Part shown: piece by piece, positions 8,374 through 15,594 of the stretch
Position numbering within the stretch: the first letter of the stretch is position 1
How the letters are laid out: every line of letters begins with the position of its first letter
Source: Acidobacteriaceae bacterium
GTDB lineage: Bacteria; Acidobacteriota; Terriglobia; Terriglobales; Acidobacteriaceae
Reading direction: 5' to 3'
Length of the DNA stretch: 64,000 bases
NCBI GenBank assembly: GCA_028283625.1
Contig: JAPWKG010000007.1
Location: 186,001-250,000, forward strand
Notes under the pieces: generated by a model
Told to the model about the DNA's origin: nothing
Seen by the model: the letters and a program-made list of their open reading frames with translations, nothing else
Databases searched by the model: none
Position numbers and translations under genes: made by a program

Positions 8374-9579
8374 ATGCCTCGAACGCCAAAGATTTCCGAG
8401 GATGCAGCCGCGGAGTCTGCGTCTTTACTGCCGTTTGATCCGGTTGCGTTTCATCGCGCGCTGGCGCGGTGGTATCGGTTGCACGCGCGTGAGCTGCCCT
8501 GGCGCGGGATGCGTAACCCGTACGGCACCTGGCTTTCCGAGATTATGCTGCAGCAGACCCGCGTAGCCACCGTGATTGAGCGCTACAGCGAGTTCATGAC
8601 GCGCTTTCCAACGATCGATGCGTTGGCTGCGGCCGATGAGAGCGAAGTGCTTGCGCTCTGGAGCGGGCTTGGCTACTACCGCCGTGCGCGCATGCTGCAT
8701 CGTGGCGCGCGGTTTGTTTCGCGTGAGCTGAGCGGGCAGTTGCCTGCAAGCTCGGCGGAGCTGCGCACCCTGCCGGGCATCGGTGAGTACACCTCGGCGG
8801 CGATTGCCAGCATTGCGTTTCGCGAAAGCATTGCGGTGGTGGATGGCAATGTGGAGCGTGTGCTCTTCCGAGTGCTGGGAATGGCGGAGGACAGGAGCGC
8901 GGCGGCGAAGGCGCAGATTACGCGCGTGGCCCAGAGCCTGATGCCGCCTGCGCCTTCCGCGCGGGCGCAGGGAAACCCTCCGGGCGATCATAACCAGGCC
9001 ATGATGGAACTGGGTGCGATGATCTGTCTGCCGCGTGGTCCTTTGTGCCTGCAGTGCCCGGTGGTGAAGTTCTGTAAGACGCGAGGAGAGCATGAGACGC
9101 CTCCGCGCGAGAAGCTGAAGAGCCGCACGGTGGCGCATCTGCTGGCCTTGCGCAAGCGCGGTACGACGACGGAGGTGCTCTTTCAACGCCGCTCGATTGA
9201 TGCCTCGCTGATGCCAGGCATGCTGGAGTTGCCGCCGTTGCCGCTGGAGGCGGTGGCCAGCAAGGAGCCGGTGCTGCGGTTGCGCCACGCCATTACAAAT
9301 ACGAACTACTATGTGCAGGTCTTCGCGGAGTCTGCTCCGGGCGTACCGCCCTACGTCTCTTCCGAGATTGCAGACGAGGAGTATGCACCGTTTGTAGCGG
9401 CGGAGGAAGAGATTGAAGCAACGTACGACTCGGAGTTGCGCCGTCAGGTGGTGAGCGCGGAACGCGATCTGCGCTGGATTGCGACTGCGGCGCTCTATAC
9501 GCAGCCGATGACCGGGCTGGCGCGCAAGATCCTGCAGCGCATGGGTGTGATGGCTTTGCCAAAGACACGTATTCGTTAG
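8374..9579 (+). CDS. mutY: A/G-specific adenine DNA glycosylase MutY
   Basis: Removes adenine mispaired with 8-oxoguanine in base excision repair. The 401-residue protein has the full MutY plan. WLSEIMLQQTRVATV holds the catalytic Glu, LPGIGEYTSAAIASIAF is the helix-hairpin-helix, VDGNVERV holds the catalytic Asp, and the iron-sulfur cluster ligands have the spacing C-X6-C-X2-C-X5-C (CLPRGPLCLQCPVVKFC). The C-terminal part from about residue 245 is the NUDIX-like domain that reads 8-oxoG. Start chosen at ATG 8374, just before the conserved FDPVAFHRALARWY; GTG at 8332 behind AGGAAGGAG is a possible alternative. The gene appears to be transcribed alone. Confidence 0.95.
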   Translation: MPRTPKISEDAAAESASLLPFDPVAFHRALARWYRLHARELPWRGMRNPYGTWLSEIMLQQTRVATVIERYSEFMTRFPTIDALAAADESEVLALWSGLGYYRRARMLHRGARFVSRELSGQLPASSAELRTLPGIGEYTSAAIASIAFRESIAVVDGNVERVLFRVLGMAEDRSAAAKAQITRVAQSLMPPAPSARAQGNPPGDHNQAMMELGAMICLPRGPLCLQCPVVKFCKTRGEHETPPREKLKSRTVAHLLALRKRGTTTEVLFQRRSIDASLMPGMLELPPLPLEAVASKEPVLRLRHAITNTNYYVQVFAESAPGVPPYVSSEIADEEYAPFVAAEEEIEATYDSELRRQVVSAERDLRWIATAALYTQPMTGLARKILQRMGVMALPKTRIR

Positions 9580-9582
9580 CGG

Positions 9583-9588
9583 TACACT
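9583..9588 (+). promoter_or_regulatory. Putative -10 element of a leaderless promoter before the M28 peptidase
   Basis: TACACT ends 7 bases before ATG 9596 with no Shine-Dalgarno between. It is the same hexamer and nearly the same spacing as before mutY and trhO. Confidence 0.45.
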
Positions 9589-9595
9589 GCTTGCG

Positions 9596-11257
9596 ATGAC
9601 ACGACACCTTCTTCGCTTCGTCTCTTCGGCCGCATTGCTGTGCTCGGTGGCCGGTGTTGCCCAGTCGCCGCTCAAGAGTGCGGAGGATTCGGTAAGCCCT
9701 GAACGCATTCGCGCCTATGACCGGTTTCTCTCCGACGATTTGCTGGAGGGCCGCTACCCGGGGCTGCGTGGTGGCGAGCTCGCTGCCAAATACATTGCCA
9801 CCGAGTTTGAGCTACTGGGGCTGAAGCCCGCGGGAGACAACGGCACCTACTTCCAGGCGGTGAGCTTTGTCGGCATGACGGCCAAGCCTGCGGAGACGAG
9901 CTTTACGCTGACGGCCAAGGATGGCAAGACACTGCCGCTGCAGTTCGGGCAGGACTTCGTGGTGTCAAACCAGACGCTGACGCCGGTCTCCACGCTGGAT
10001 GCGCCGATCGTCTTTGTGGGCTATGGCGCCAGCGCGCCGGAGTATGACTGGGACGATTACGCGGGGGTGGACGTCAAAGGCAAGGTCATTCTCTGCATTG
10101 TGGGCGACCCGCCCTCGAAGGATCCGAAGTTTTTTGGCGGCGATGCGCTGACCTACTACGGTCGCTGGACGTATAAGTTCGAGCAGGCCGCGCGTAAGGG
10201 TGCGGTAGGGGCGCTGATTATTCATCGCACGGACCTGGCCAGCTATGGCTGGAGCGTGGTGGAGCACTCAAACGCGGGAGAGCGTACCTTCCTGCGCGAC
10301 GATACGAACCCACGGCTGAAGGCTGCAAGCTGGATTCAGCTGGAGGTCGCACGCAAGCTGTTTGCGATGAGCGGTCTGGATCTGGACAAGGAGTTTGACG
10401 CCGCAGGCAAGCGCGGTTTCAAGCCTGTAGAGCTTCCGGTGCGCTTGTCCGCAACGGTGAGCAGCGCGGTGCGGCCGTTTGAGAGCCCGAACGTGGTCGG
10501 CATTTTGCCGGGGACGAGCAAGCCTGACCAGGCGGCGTTGTATACCGCGCACTACGATCACCTGGGGATGGATCCCAAGCACCCGGGCGACAACATTTAC
10601 AACGGTGCGGTGGACAACGGCACCGGTGCCGCCATGCTGCTGGAAATGGCGCATGCGTGGGTGACGCTGGCAAAGCAGGCGCCGTTGCCGCACTCGGTGA
10701 TTTTTGGCGCGGTGACTGCGGAAGAGCAGGGGCTGCTGGGTTCGGAGTATCTCGGGCAGCATCCTCCGGTGCCGGCCGCGCAGATTGCGCTCGACATCAA
10801 CTACGACGCTCTGATGCCGCTGGGGATTCCGCAGGAAGTGAACGTAGCGGGCGCCGAGCGCACGACCTTTTTGCCCGAGGTGCAGGCAACGGCCAAGCGC
10901 TTCGACCTGAAGATTGTTCCGGACCCCAACCCAAGCGCGGGTGATTACTATCGTTCGGACCACTTCTCGCTTTCGCGCGTAGGCATTCCGGCGTTTTCGA
11001 TCTCTCCCGGTACGTTGTACGAAGGCCATGACCATGCCTGGGGCGAGGCCAAGGAGAAGGAGTACAACGACAACCACTACCACGACTTCAGCGATAACTT
11101 CGATCCGGCGTGGGACTTCAGCGGCGATGCCAAGATGGTTCGTTTCGGCATCGATCTTGGCTGGCAGGTCGTGCACCTTCCGCAAAAGGTGGAGTGGAAG
11201 AAGGGCGATGAGTTTGAGGCGGCTCGTCTGGCCAGCGAGAAGGCTGACAAGCAGTAA
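9596..11257 (+). CDS. Secreted M28 family metallopeptidase with PA domain
   Basis: An exported zinc aminopeptidase-like enzyme of 553 residues. A signal peptide (cleavage near GVAQS) precedes a protease-associated insert at about residues 130-260 (APIVFVGYGASAPEYDWDDY). The M28 catalytic domain follows with its five metal ligands in order: AHYDHLG (His), NGAVDNGTG (Asp), TAEEQG (catalytic and ligand Glu), LDINYD (Asp) and YRSDHFSL (His). Family members remove N-terminal residues from peptides outside the cytoplasm; the specificity is not readable here. It stands alone between mutY and a long bidirectional terminator. Confidence 0.92.
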   Translation: MTRHLLRFVSSAALLCSVAGVAQSPLKSAEDSVSPERIRAYDRFLSDDLLEGRYPGLRGGELAAKYIATEFELLGLKPAGDNGTYFQAVSFVGMTAKPAETSFTLTAKDGKTLPLQFGQDFVVSNQTLTPVSTLDAPIVFVGYGASAPEYDWDDYAGVDVKGKVILCIVGDPPSKDPKFFGGDALTYYGRWTYKFEQAARKGAVGALIIHRTDLASYGWSVVEHSNAGERTFLRDDTNPRLKAASWIQLEVARKLFAMSGLDLDKEFDAAGKRGFKPVELPVRLSATVSSAVRPFESPNVVGILPGTSKPDQAALYTAHYDHLGMDPKHPGDNIYNGAVDNGTGAAMLLEMAHAWVTLAKQAPLPHSVIFGAVTAEEQGLLGSEYLGQHPPVPAAQIALDINYDALMPLGIPQEVNVAGAERTTFLPEVQATAKRFDLKIVPDPNPSAGDYYRSDHFSLSRVGIPAFSISPGTLYEGHDHAWGEAKEKEYNDNHYHDFSDNFDPAWDFSGDAKMVRFGIDLGWQVVHLPQKVEWKKGDEFEAARLASEKADKQ

Positions 11258-11273
11258 GCTTCGCGTGGTTTGA

Positions 11274-11324
11274 AACGGCAGCGGGCCGGAGAGCATCCTG
11301 TTCTCCGGCCCGCTGCCGTTTTCT
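11274..11324. terminator. Bidirectional terminator, 19-bp stem
   Basis: The arms at 11274-11292 and 11302-11320 (AACGGCAGCGGGCCGGAGA and its complement) form an uninterrupted stem. A TTTT tract follows on the plus strand and an AAA run precedes it. It separates the convergent peptidase and lipoprotein genes. Confidence 0.9.
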
Positions 11325-11330
11325 GTGGAC

Positions 11331-12431
11331 TTAGGGCCGGGGCAGGAGGGTGGTGGTTGCCGGGCTTTCGTTGCCGCTGGCATCCACCGCGGTTACGCTC
11401 CAGCGGCTCGCGGCACCGGCGGGCACGGTTGTGTCGTGGAAGGCCGGTTCGGTAAGAGGCTGGGTGTTCAGCTTGCGGCGTGCGCCGTTGTCTTCGCGAT
11501 AGAGGTTGTATCCCGCAAGGGCAGGGTCTTCGACCGGTTCCCATACGAGGTCGACGGTGCCGTTGTCAAAGCCGGCGGCGGTGAGGTTGGTGGGAGCCAG
11601 CGGGGGATAGATGTCGTGCAGTGTGTAGGGCTGCACCGGGGAGTCGGCCCCGAGCACGGTAAGGGTGTGCCCGGCGACGGTGAGGGTACGCTCCCGACGC
11701 GCCACATAGCTGTAGGCAACGTCTTCCAGCGCGGAGTTGTCCAGCATGGTGCCGGTAGTGGCGGTGCGGGACTGATCTTCGGTGATAAAGGTTTCCTGGT
11801 CGTGCTGGTGATGCGCGGCGGCCTTATGCCGGGCTTGCGGATCGGCGAGATTCCGGGTGATGAGGATCCTTGCCGTGTCGTCGCCGGGTTGCGGCTGCCA
11901 GCTCAGCACGACGCCGAGGCGCGAGCCTCGAACCTGGAAGTGCTGGACGGGCGCGGGGGCTGCTCCAGCGAGGGTGAAGGCCGGAGCGGAGAGCCCTGCG
12001 GATCGGCCGCGGCTGTTCTTGAGTTCGACGCGATAGGCGATCAGACGAGGCTCCCCAGTGGCGAGCGCAGGCGGCAGAGGATCGGTCAGGGTGATGATGG
12101 AGCCCGGGTAGAGGAACTCGGGAATGGCGGCGCCGGTGATGGTTTGGCAGGCGGCTCCAGGATGGTCCTCGCGGCAGAGCCGGAGCCCGAGCCGCTTGTC
12201 GTGAATGATCAGGTGGTCGGTGGTGCGTTCGGGCACGGAGAGCGAGATCTGTACCGCGTCTGCGATGCGCTCGGCCGACATCTTGTGGGACGCCGCCGGC
12301 AGGGCGAGCGAAGGAGGATGCGGCGGCCCGGGGCTCGCGCATCCGGCAGCCAGCAGGCAAAGCATTGCAGCAGAAAGGGTTGCGCCGTATCTGCGGCAGC
12401 CCTCGTCCTCTCGGTGATTCATTCCAGCCAT
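11331..12431 (-). CDS. Lipoprotein with fibronectin type III-like domains
   Basis: Start chosen at ATG 12431, because TAGGCT (a -10 match) lies 7 bases upstream as in other leaderless genes nearby; ATG 12422 is the alternative. The 366-residue product has a lipoprotein signal ending in LCLLAAGC. Two or three immunoglobulin-like repeats follow, with the fibronectin type III marks VVLSWQPQPGDDTARILITR and VDLVWEPVEDPALAGYNLYR; the last ends near WSVTAVDASGNES. Such lipoproteins are probably surface or periplasmic binding scaffolds; no catalytic motif was seen. It is divergent from the XRE-cupin regulator, with the two promoter elements touching. Confidence 0.78.
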   Translation of the reverse strand: MAGMNHREDEGCRRYGATLSAAMLCLLAAGCASPGPPHPPSLALPAASHKMSAERIADAVQISLSVPERTTDHLIIHDKRLGLRLCREDHPGAACQTITGAAIPEFLYPGSIITLTDPLPPALATGEPRLIAYRVELKNSRGRSAGLSAPAFTLAGAAPAPVQHFQVRGSRLGVVLSWQPQPGDDTARILITRNLADPQARHKAAAHHQHDQETFITEDQSRTATTGTMLDNSALEDVAYSYVARRERTLTVAGHTLTVLGADSPVQPYTLHDIYPPLAPTNLTAAGFDNGTVDLVWEPVEDPALAGYNLYREDNGARRKLNTQPLTEPAFHDTTVPAGAASRWSVTAVDASGNESPATTTLLPRP

Positions 12432-12438
12432 CGCTCTG

Positions 12439-12448
12439 AGCCTAGCAT
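12439..12448. promoter_or_regulatory. Overlapping divergent -10 elements
   Basis: The 10 bases AGCCTAGCAT contain TAGGCT on the minus strand (12444-12439), 7 bases before ATG 12431, and TAGCAT on the plus strand (12443-12448), 5 bases before ATG 12454. The two hexamers share the central TA, so the two transcripts would start back to back. Confidence 0.35.
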
Positions 12449-12453
12449 CTGCG

Positions 12454-13356
12454 ATGCAACGGTGGGAGCAAGCATCTTTTCGGCGAAAAACACCGTCCGT
12501 CTTTAGCAGAAGCGTTATGCCCGAAAAATCCACCCGTTCCATTGAGGATGTGACTGTGAATCAACAAACAGCACAAAACTCCGCTCCTGATCCAGCCGTT
12601 GTAGCAAAGCCGCATCTGTTACGTCTTGATGTTGCCGTTACCGCCGCCGGGGAGGATGCTGAGCAAACCGCAGTTACACCGGAAGCCGCAGAAGCCTTTA
12701 TCGAAGGCAAACGCATCGGTGAACGCATCAAGTACCTGCGTACCCGCAAGAGCATGGGCCTGGTGGAGCTGGGGCGGCATACCGGACTCTCCGCCAGCTT
12801 CCTTTCTCAGCTTGAAACTGGCCGCGTGGTGCCGACGTTGCGTAATCTGGCACGCATCGCGATGGTGTTCTCCAAGGACCTGAGCTATTTCTTCGAGCCG
12901 GAGCGGCCGGAATCTTTTCGCATTCTGCGGTCGAAGGAACGGCAGCGACAGCCGCAGTCCGGCACGACGGTGCCTGCATACTTTTTCGAGAGCCTGGGGC
13001 AGATTCCGGGCGACGTGCCCGTCACGCCGTATGTGACCGAGTTTCTGCCGGTCGCAGAAGATGCTCCGACCAGACCGCATCAGTACGTCGGAGCCGAGTT
13101 TCTCTACGTGCTGGCCGGACGGCTGGAGATCTGCCATCAGGGGCGTGCCGAGGTGATCGAAGAAGGCGATGCGGTTTACTTTCACGCGGATGCTTCCCAC
13201 CGTTACCGCAGTCTGGACGACAAGCCGTGTACGGCGTTGATTCTGACCATGCCGGATCGCACGACCCGCAACAACGGCAACGGCCTACAGGCCTCGGCCG
13301 CGGTGCGCGGGCCCATCGCGGCTACGGCACCGAAGCTGACGCGCGGAGTCGCCTGA
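12454..13356 (+). CDS. XRE-family regulator with C-terminal cupin domain
   Basis: A 300-residue transcription regulator. After a disordered N-terminus of about 85 residues comes a helix-turn-helix (GERIKYLRTRKSMGLVELGR and SASFLSQLETGRVVPTLRNL, about residues 92-150). A cupin sensor domain follows at about 205-275 (GAEFLYVLAGRLEICHQGRA and EEGDAVYFHADASHRYRS). This HTH-cupin layout is found in regulators such as PuuR and SutR, which sense small metabolites. The start is uncertain: ATG 12454 has a TAGCAT element 5 bases upstream, and ATG 12517 would also give an intact protein. Its target is unknown; the divergent lipoprotein gene is the obvious candidate. Confidence 0.85.
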   Translation: MQRWEQASFRRKTPSVFSRSVMPEKSTRSIEDVTVNQQTAQNSAPDPAVVAKPHLLRLDVAVTAAGEDAEQTAVTPEAAEAFIEGKRIGERIKYLRTRKSMGLVELGRHTGLSASFLSQLETGRVVPTLRNLARIAMVFSKDLSYFFEPERPESFRILRSKERQRQPQSGTTVPAYFFESLGQIPGDVPVTPYVTEFLPVAEDAPTRPHQYVGAEFLYVLAGRLEICHQGRAEVIEEGDAVYFHADASHRYRSLDDKPCTALILTMPDRTTRNNGNGLQASAAVRGPIAATAPKLTRGVA

Positions 13357-13378
13357 GACGGTATAGACAGTCAAAAGC

Positions 13379-13418
13379 AAAAGGCGCGTAGCTCAGAGTG
13401 TGAGCTACGCGCCTTTTT
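13379..13418. terminator. Bidirectional terminator, 17-bp stem
   Basis: AAAAGGCGCGTAGCTCA (13379-13395), a 5-base loop and TGAGCTACGCGCCTTTT (13401-13417) form a perfect stem with T runs on both strands. It lies between convergent genes. Confidence 0.92.
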
Positions 13419-13422
13419 GTGT

Positions 13423-13965
13423 TTAGAGGTTACCGAGAAGAAGTTCTTCGATCGCCGGCCAATTGTCCACCCGGCGAAAGCCTTCAACAAGGGCGTTGGC
13501 CGGGGCGCTGTAGAGCAGTCCTTCCCCATGGAAGCGGCGCAGCTGCCGGGGATTGTCGTCGATGAGATAGTCACCGCGCAGAATCCCTTTATCTCCGCAG
13601 AAGACGATGTGCGAAGGCGGGATAAAGGGGAAGTGCTCTTCCAGCCATTTGAACTTGGCGTTGAAGCTGGAAGGAATCTCCATGGCCGCGGTGGCGATGT
13701 AGATGTCGTAGTGCATCTGCAGGCTTTTGAGCACGCGCTGCGCCTCCGGCATCACGGTGAGCACGGAGAAGAAGTCATCGCTGCGGATGTAGCGTTCGAG
13801 TGCGCCGATGCGCTCCTGCGGGACGTAATCCCAGAGCCAGCGGCCGTGCAGATCTTCGGTGGTGACGTGCTCGTCGAACTCCTGGTTATAACGCAGAAGA
13901 TGTTCGCCGAGAGCATCGGCCAGAACTTCATCCATATCGACGCAGATGATCTTGCGTTCGCTCAT
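13423..13965 (-). CDS. HAD-family 5'(3')-deoxyribonucleotidase-like protein
   Basis: A 180-residue phosphatase of the NT5C type. CVDMDEVLADALGEHL carries the HAD motif I (DMDEV, with the two catalytic aspartates). IATAAMEIPSSF is the motif II region and GDYLIDDNPRQL is the motif IV aspartate pair. Bacterial members hydrolyse deoxynucleoside monophosphates or related phosphates in the cytoplasm. Start chosen at ATG 13965, which overlaps the upstream stop by 4 bases (ATGA), so the two genes are translationally coupled. Confidence 0.85.
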   Translation of the reverse strand: MSERKIICVDMDEVLADALGEHLLRYNQEFDEHVTTEDLHGRWLWDYVPQERIGALERYIRSDDFFSVLTVMPEAQRVLKSLQMHYDIYIATAAMEIPSSFNAKFKWLEEHFPFIPPSHIVFCGDKGILRGDYLIDDNPRQLRRFHGEGLLYSAPANALVEGFRRVDNWPAIEELLLGNL

Positions 13966-14744
13966 CGCGGTGCCTCCAACTGTTGGGCCGCGTGGAATCG
14001 TTCTCCGGCAGGCCATGCACCGGGACGATCGCGGCGCGGATCGTGAAAAAGAATGCGTGAGCAGCTTTCGCAGGCGAAGAGCTCGTGTTCATGCTCGCGG
14101 CCGGTGAGCTGCTGCCAGCGTTGCGGCCGCACCATCATGCGGCAGGCGCAACACTGCTGCTCGCGTGCCTCTGCGAGCCCGCTGCCGCGCGATTTGGTGA
14201 TGCGGTCATAGAGTGAGAGCGCCGACTCTGCGATGGTGGCACGCAAGGCAAGACGCTCTGCGTTGTGTTGTGCGGTGCGGGCGTTTGCCTCGGTGATGCG
14301 GCGAGCGGCCTCCGTTCGTGCCTGCTCCAGCGAGCGCTCACGAAGCACCAGCAGTTGTTGCGCTTTCGTCTGCTGCTCTTCAAGCGTCTCGGTACGTTCC
14401 ATCGAGGCGAGCTCTTCATCCTCAAACTTCAGAACGGCGTCGCGCAGGAAGCCGATCTCATGTTCCAGTGCGCTGACCTGCGTGGCGCTGGTGGCACTGT
14501 CAAGCTGGCGTACGAGTTTGACGAGCTTGATGCGGCGGTCCTCTGCATCGGAGGAGCAGGTGCGGCGGATCGTGCCTTCGTCTGCCAGCTTCTTGCGCAC
14601 GGCTTCCAGTGCGGCATCTGCCTGCGCACGAAGCTCCTCAGCCTGTTGCACCGAGCGCGGTGCTGCTACAGCTTCAGCGGCAAAGTGTCGAAGCTCGGTG
14701 TCAATGGCTTGTAGAAGGACGAGTTTTTCCAGATCAACGTTCAT
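13962..14744 (-). CDS. Coiled-coil protein with C4 zinc ribbon
   Basis: A 260-residue cytoplasmic protein of the family often annotated as C4-type zinc ribbon domain protein. Residues about 1-185 are a long alpha-helical coiled coil rich in Glu, Ala and Arg. The C-terminus has CCACRMMV and CESCSR, a CXXC pair forming the zinc ribbon. Family members are widespread and some are proposed to act with nucleic acids or ribosomes, but function is not settled. It follows the DUF72 gene by 67 bases and overlaps the nucleotidase by 4 bases, so all lie in one likely minus-strand transcription unit. Confidence 0.85.
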   Translation of the reverse strand: MNVDLEKLVLLQAIDTELRHFAAEAVAAPRSVQQAEELRAQADAALEAVRKKLADEGTIRRTCSSDAEDRRIKLVKLVRQLDSATSATQVSALEHEIGFLRDAVLKFEDEELASMERTETLEEQQTKAQQLLVLRERSLEQARTEAARRITEANARTAQHNAERLALRATIAESALSLYDRITKSRGSGLAEAREQQCCACRMMVRPQRWQQLTGREHEHELFACESCSRILFHDPRRDRPGAWPAGERFHAAQQLEAPR

Positions 14745-14811
14745 CGCGTCGGCACATGCAGGCTAGCACGTTGCGTATACGGTAGTCGTGAGCGGGTGCG
14801 ACAGTCGGGGC

Positions 14812-15594
14812 CTATGCGCGGTGCGAGCGCGTCCGCTTTTTTGCCGAAGCTGTTGAAGATGCGTGCGTTTGTTGCAGGAGTGTTTGCAGCTGCAGCGCAT
14901 TGTCGGCTGCGTGGCCTATGGCGGTGTTGTCGAAGATAACCCAGCTTTGTTGCGCGCGTGATGGCTCTGTAATTTCTGCGGCAAAGCGCTGCAGAAACGA
15001 TGCCGGATACGGCGAGTAGTAGGTGCGCGGTGCGCCGTGCAGGCGCCAGTAGCGCAATGCCTGCCAGCCGCCTGGCTGTGCTGCGAGCGGGGAGCCCTTG
15101 GGTGGGTCCGCGGCAACGCGTGCCACCTCAAAGCCGCGCAACATGCGGTCCACGGCGGGCGCGAACCAGCTTGTGTGGCGTGGCTCGAGAACGACGCTGC
15201 CGGTGTGGAGCTCACGCAGCGTTGTGAAGAACTCGTGCGCGATGCCTTCGTCAAAGGCGAGCTTTGGGGGAAGCTGCACGAGCAGCGGGCCGAGCTTTTC
15301 CCCAAGCTCGCGTACCTGCGCGAGGAATTCCAGCCAGAGCGCGCCGGTGTTGATCAGCTTTGCGGTGTGCGTGATGGTCTTGGGCACCTTGACGGCAAAG
15401 CGGAAGTGCTCCGGCGTAGAGGCTGCCCAGCGCGCCCAGGTGCGTGGCCTATGCGGGCGGTGAAAGCTGGAGTTGATCTCAAGACAGCTGAAGCTCTGGG
15501 CTGTGCGCTCCAGGTGCGAGCCCTCCGTGGGAAACAGGTGCGCGAACTCTTTGGGAACGGTCCAGCCGGCGATACCGATGCGGAGTGCGGTCAT
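14812..15594 (-). CDS. DUF72 (YecE) family protein
   Basis: A 260-residue TIM-barrel protein of the DUF72/YecE family. Marks include RIGIAGWTVPKEF at the N-terminus, LEINSSFHRPHRPRTWARWA, FRFAVKVPKTITH, LGPLLVQLPPKLAF, VVLEPRHTSWF and the late YWRLHGAPRTYYSPY. The catalytic role of the family is unknown. ATG 15594 overlaps the hrpB stop by 4 bases (ATGA), so its translation depends on hrpB. Confidence 0.9.
   Translation of the reverse strand: MTALRIGIAGWTVPKEFAHLFPTEGSHLERTAQSFSCLEINSSFHRPHRPRTWARWAASTPEHFRFAVKVPKTITHTAKLINTGALWLEFLAQVRELGEKLGPLLVQLPPKLAFDEGIAHEFFTTLRELHTGSVVLEPRHTSWFAPAVDRMLRGFEVARVAADPPKGSPLAAQPGGWQALRYWRLHGAPRTYYSPYPASFLQRFAAEITEPSRAQQSWVIFDNTAIGHAADNALQLQTLLQQTHASSTASAKKRTRSHRA

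Noticed and set aside
8425-9708. 427-codon minus-strand open frame
   Set aside because: Antisense to mutY and strongly Arg/His-biased, with no recognisable motif.
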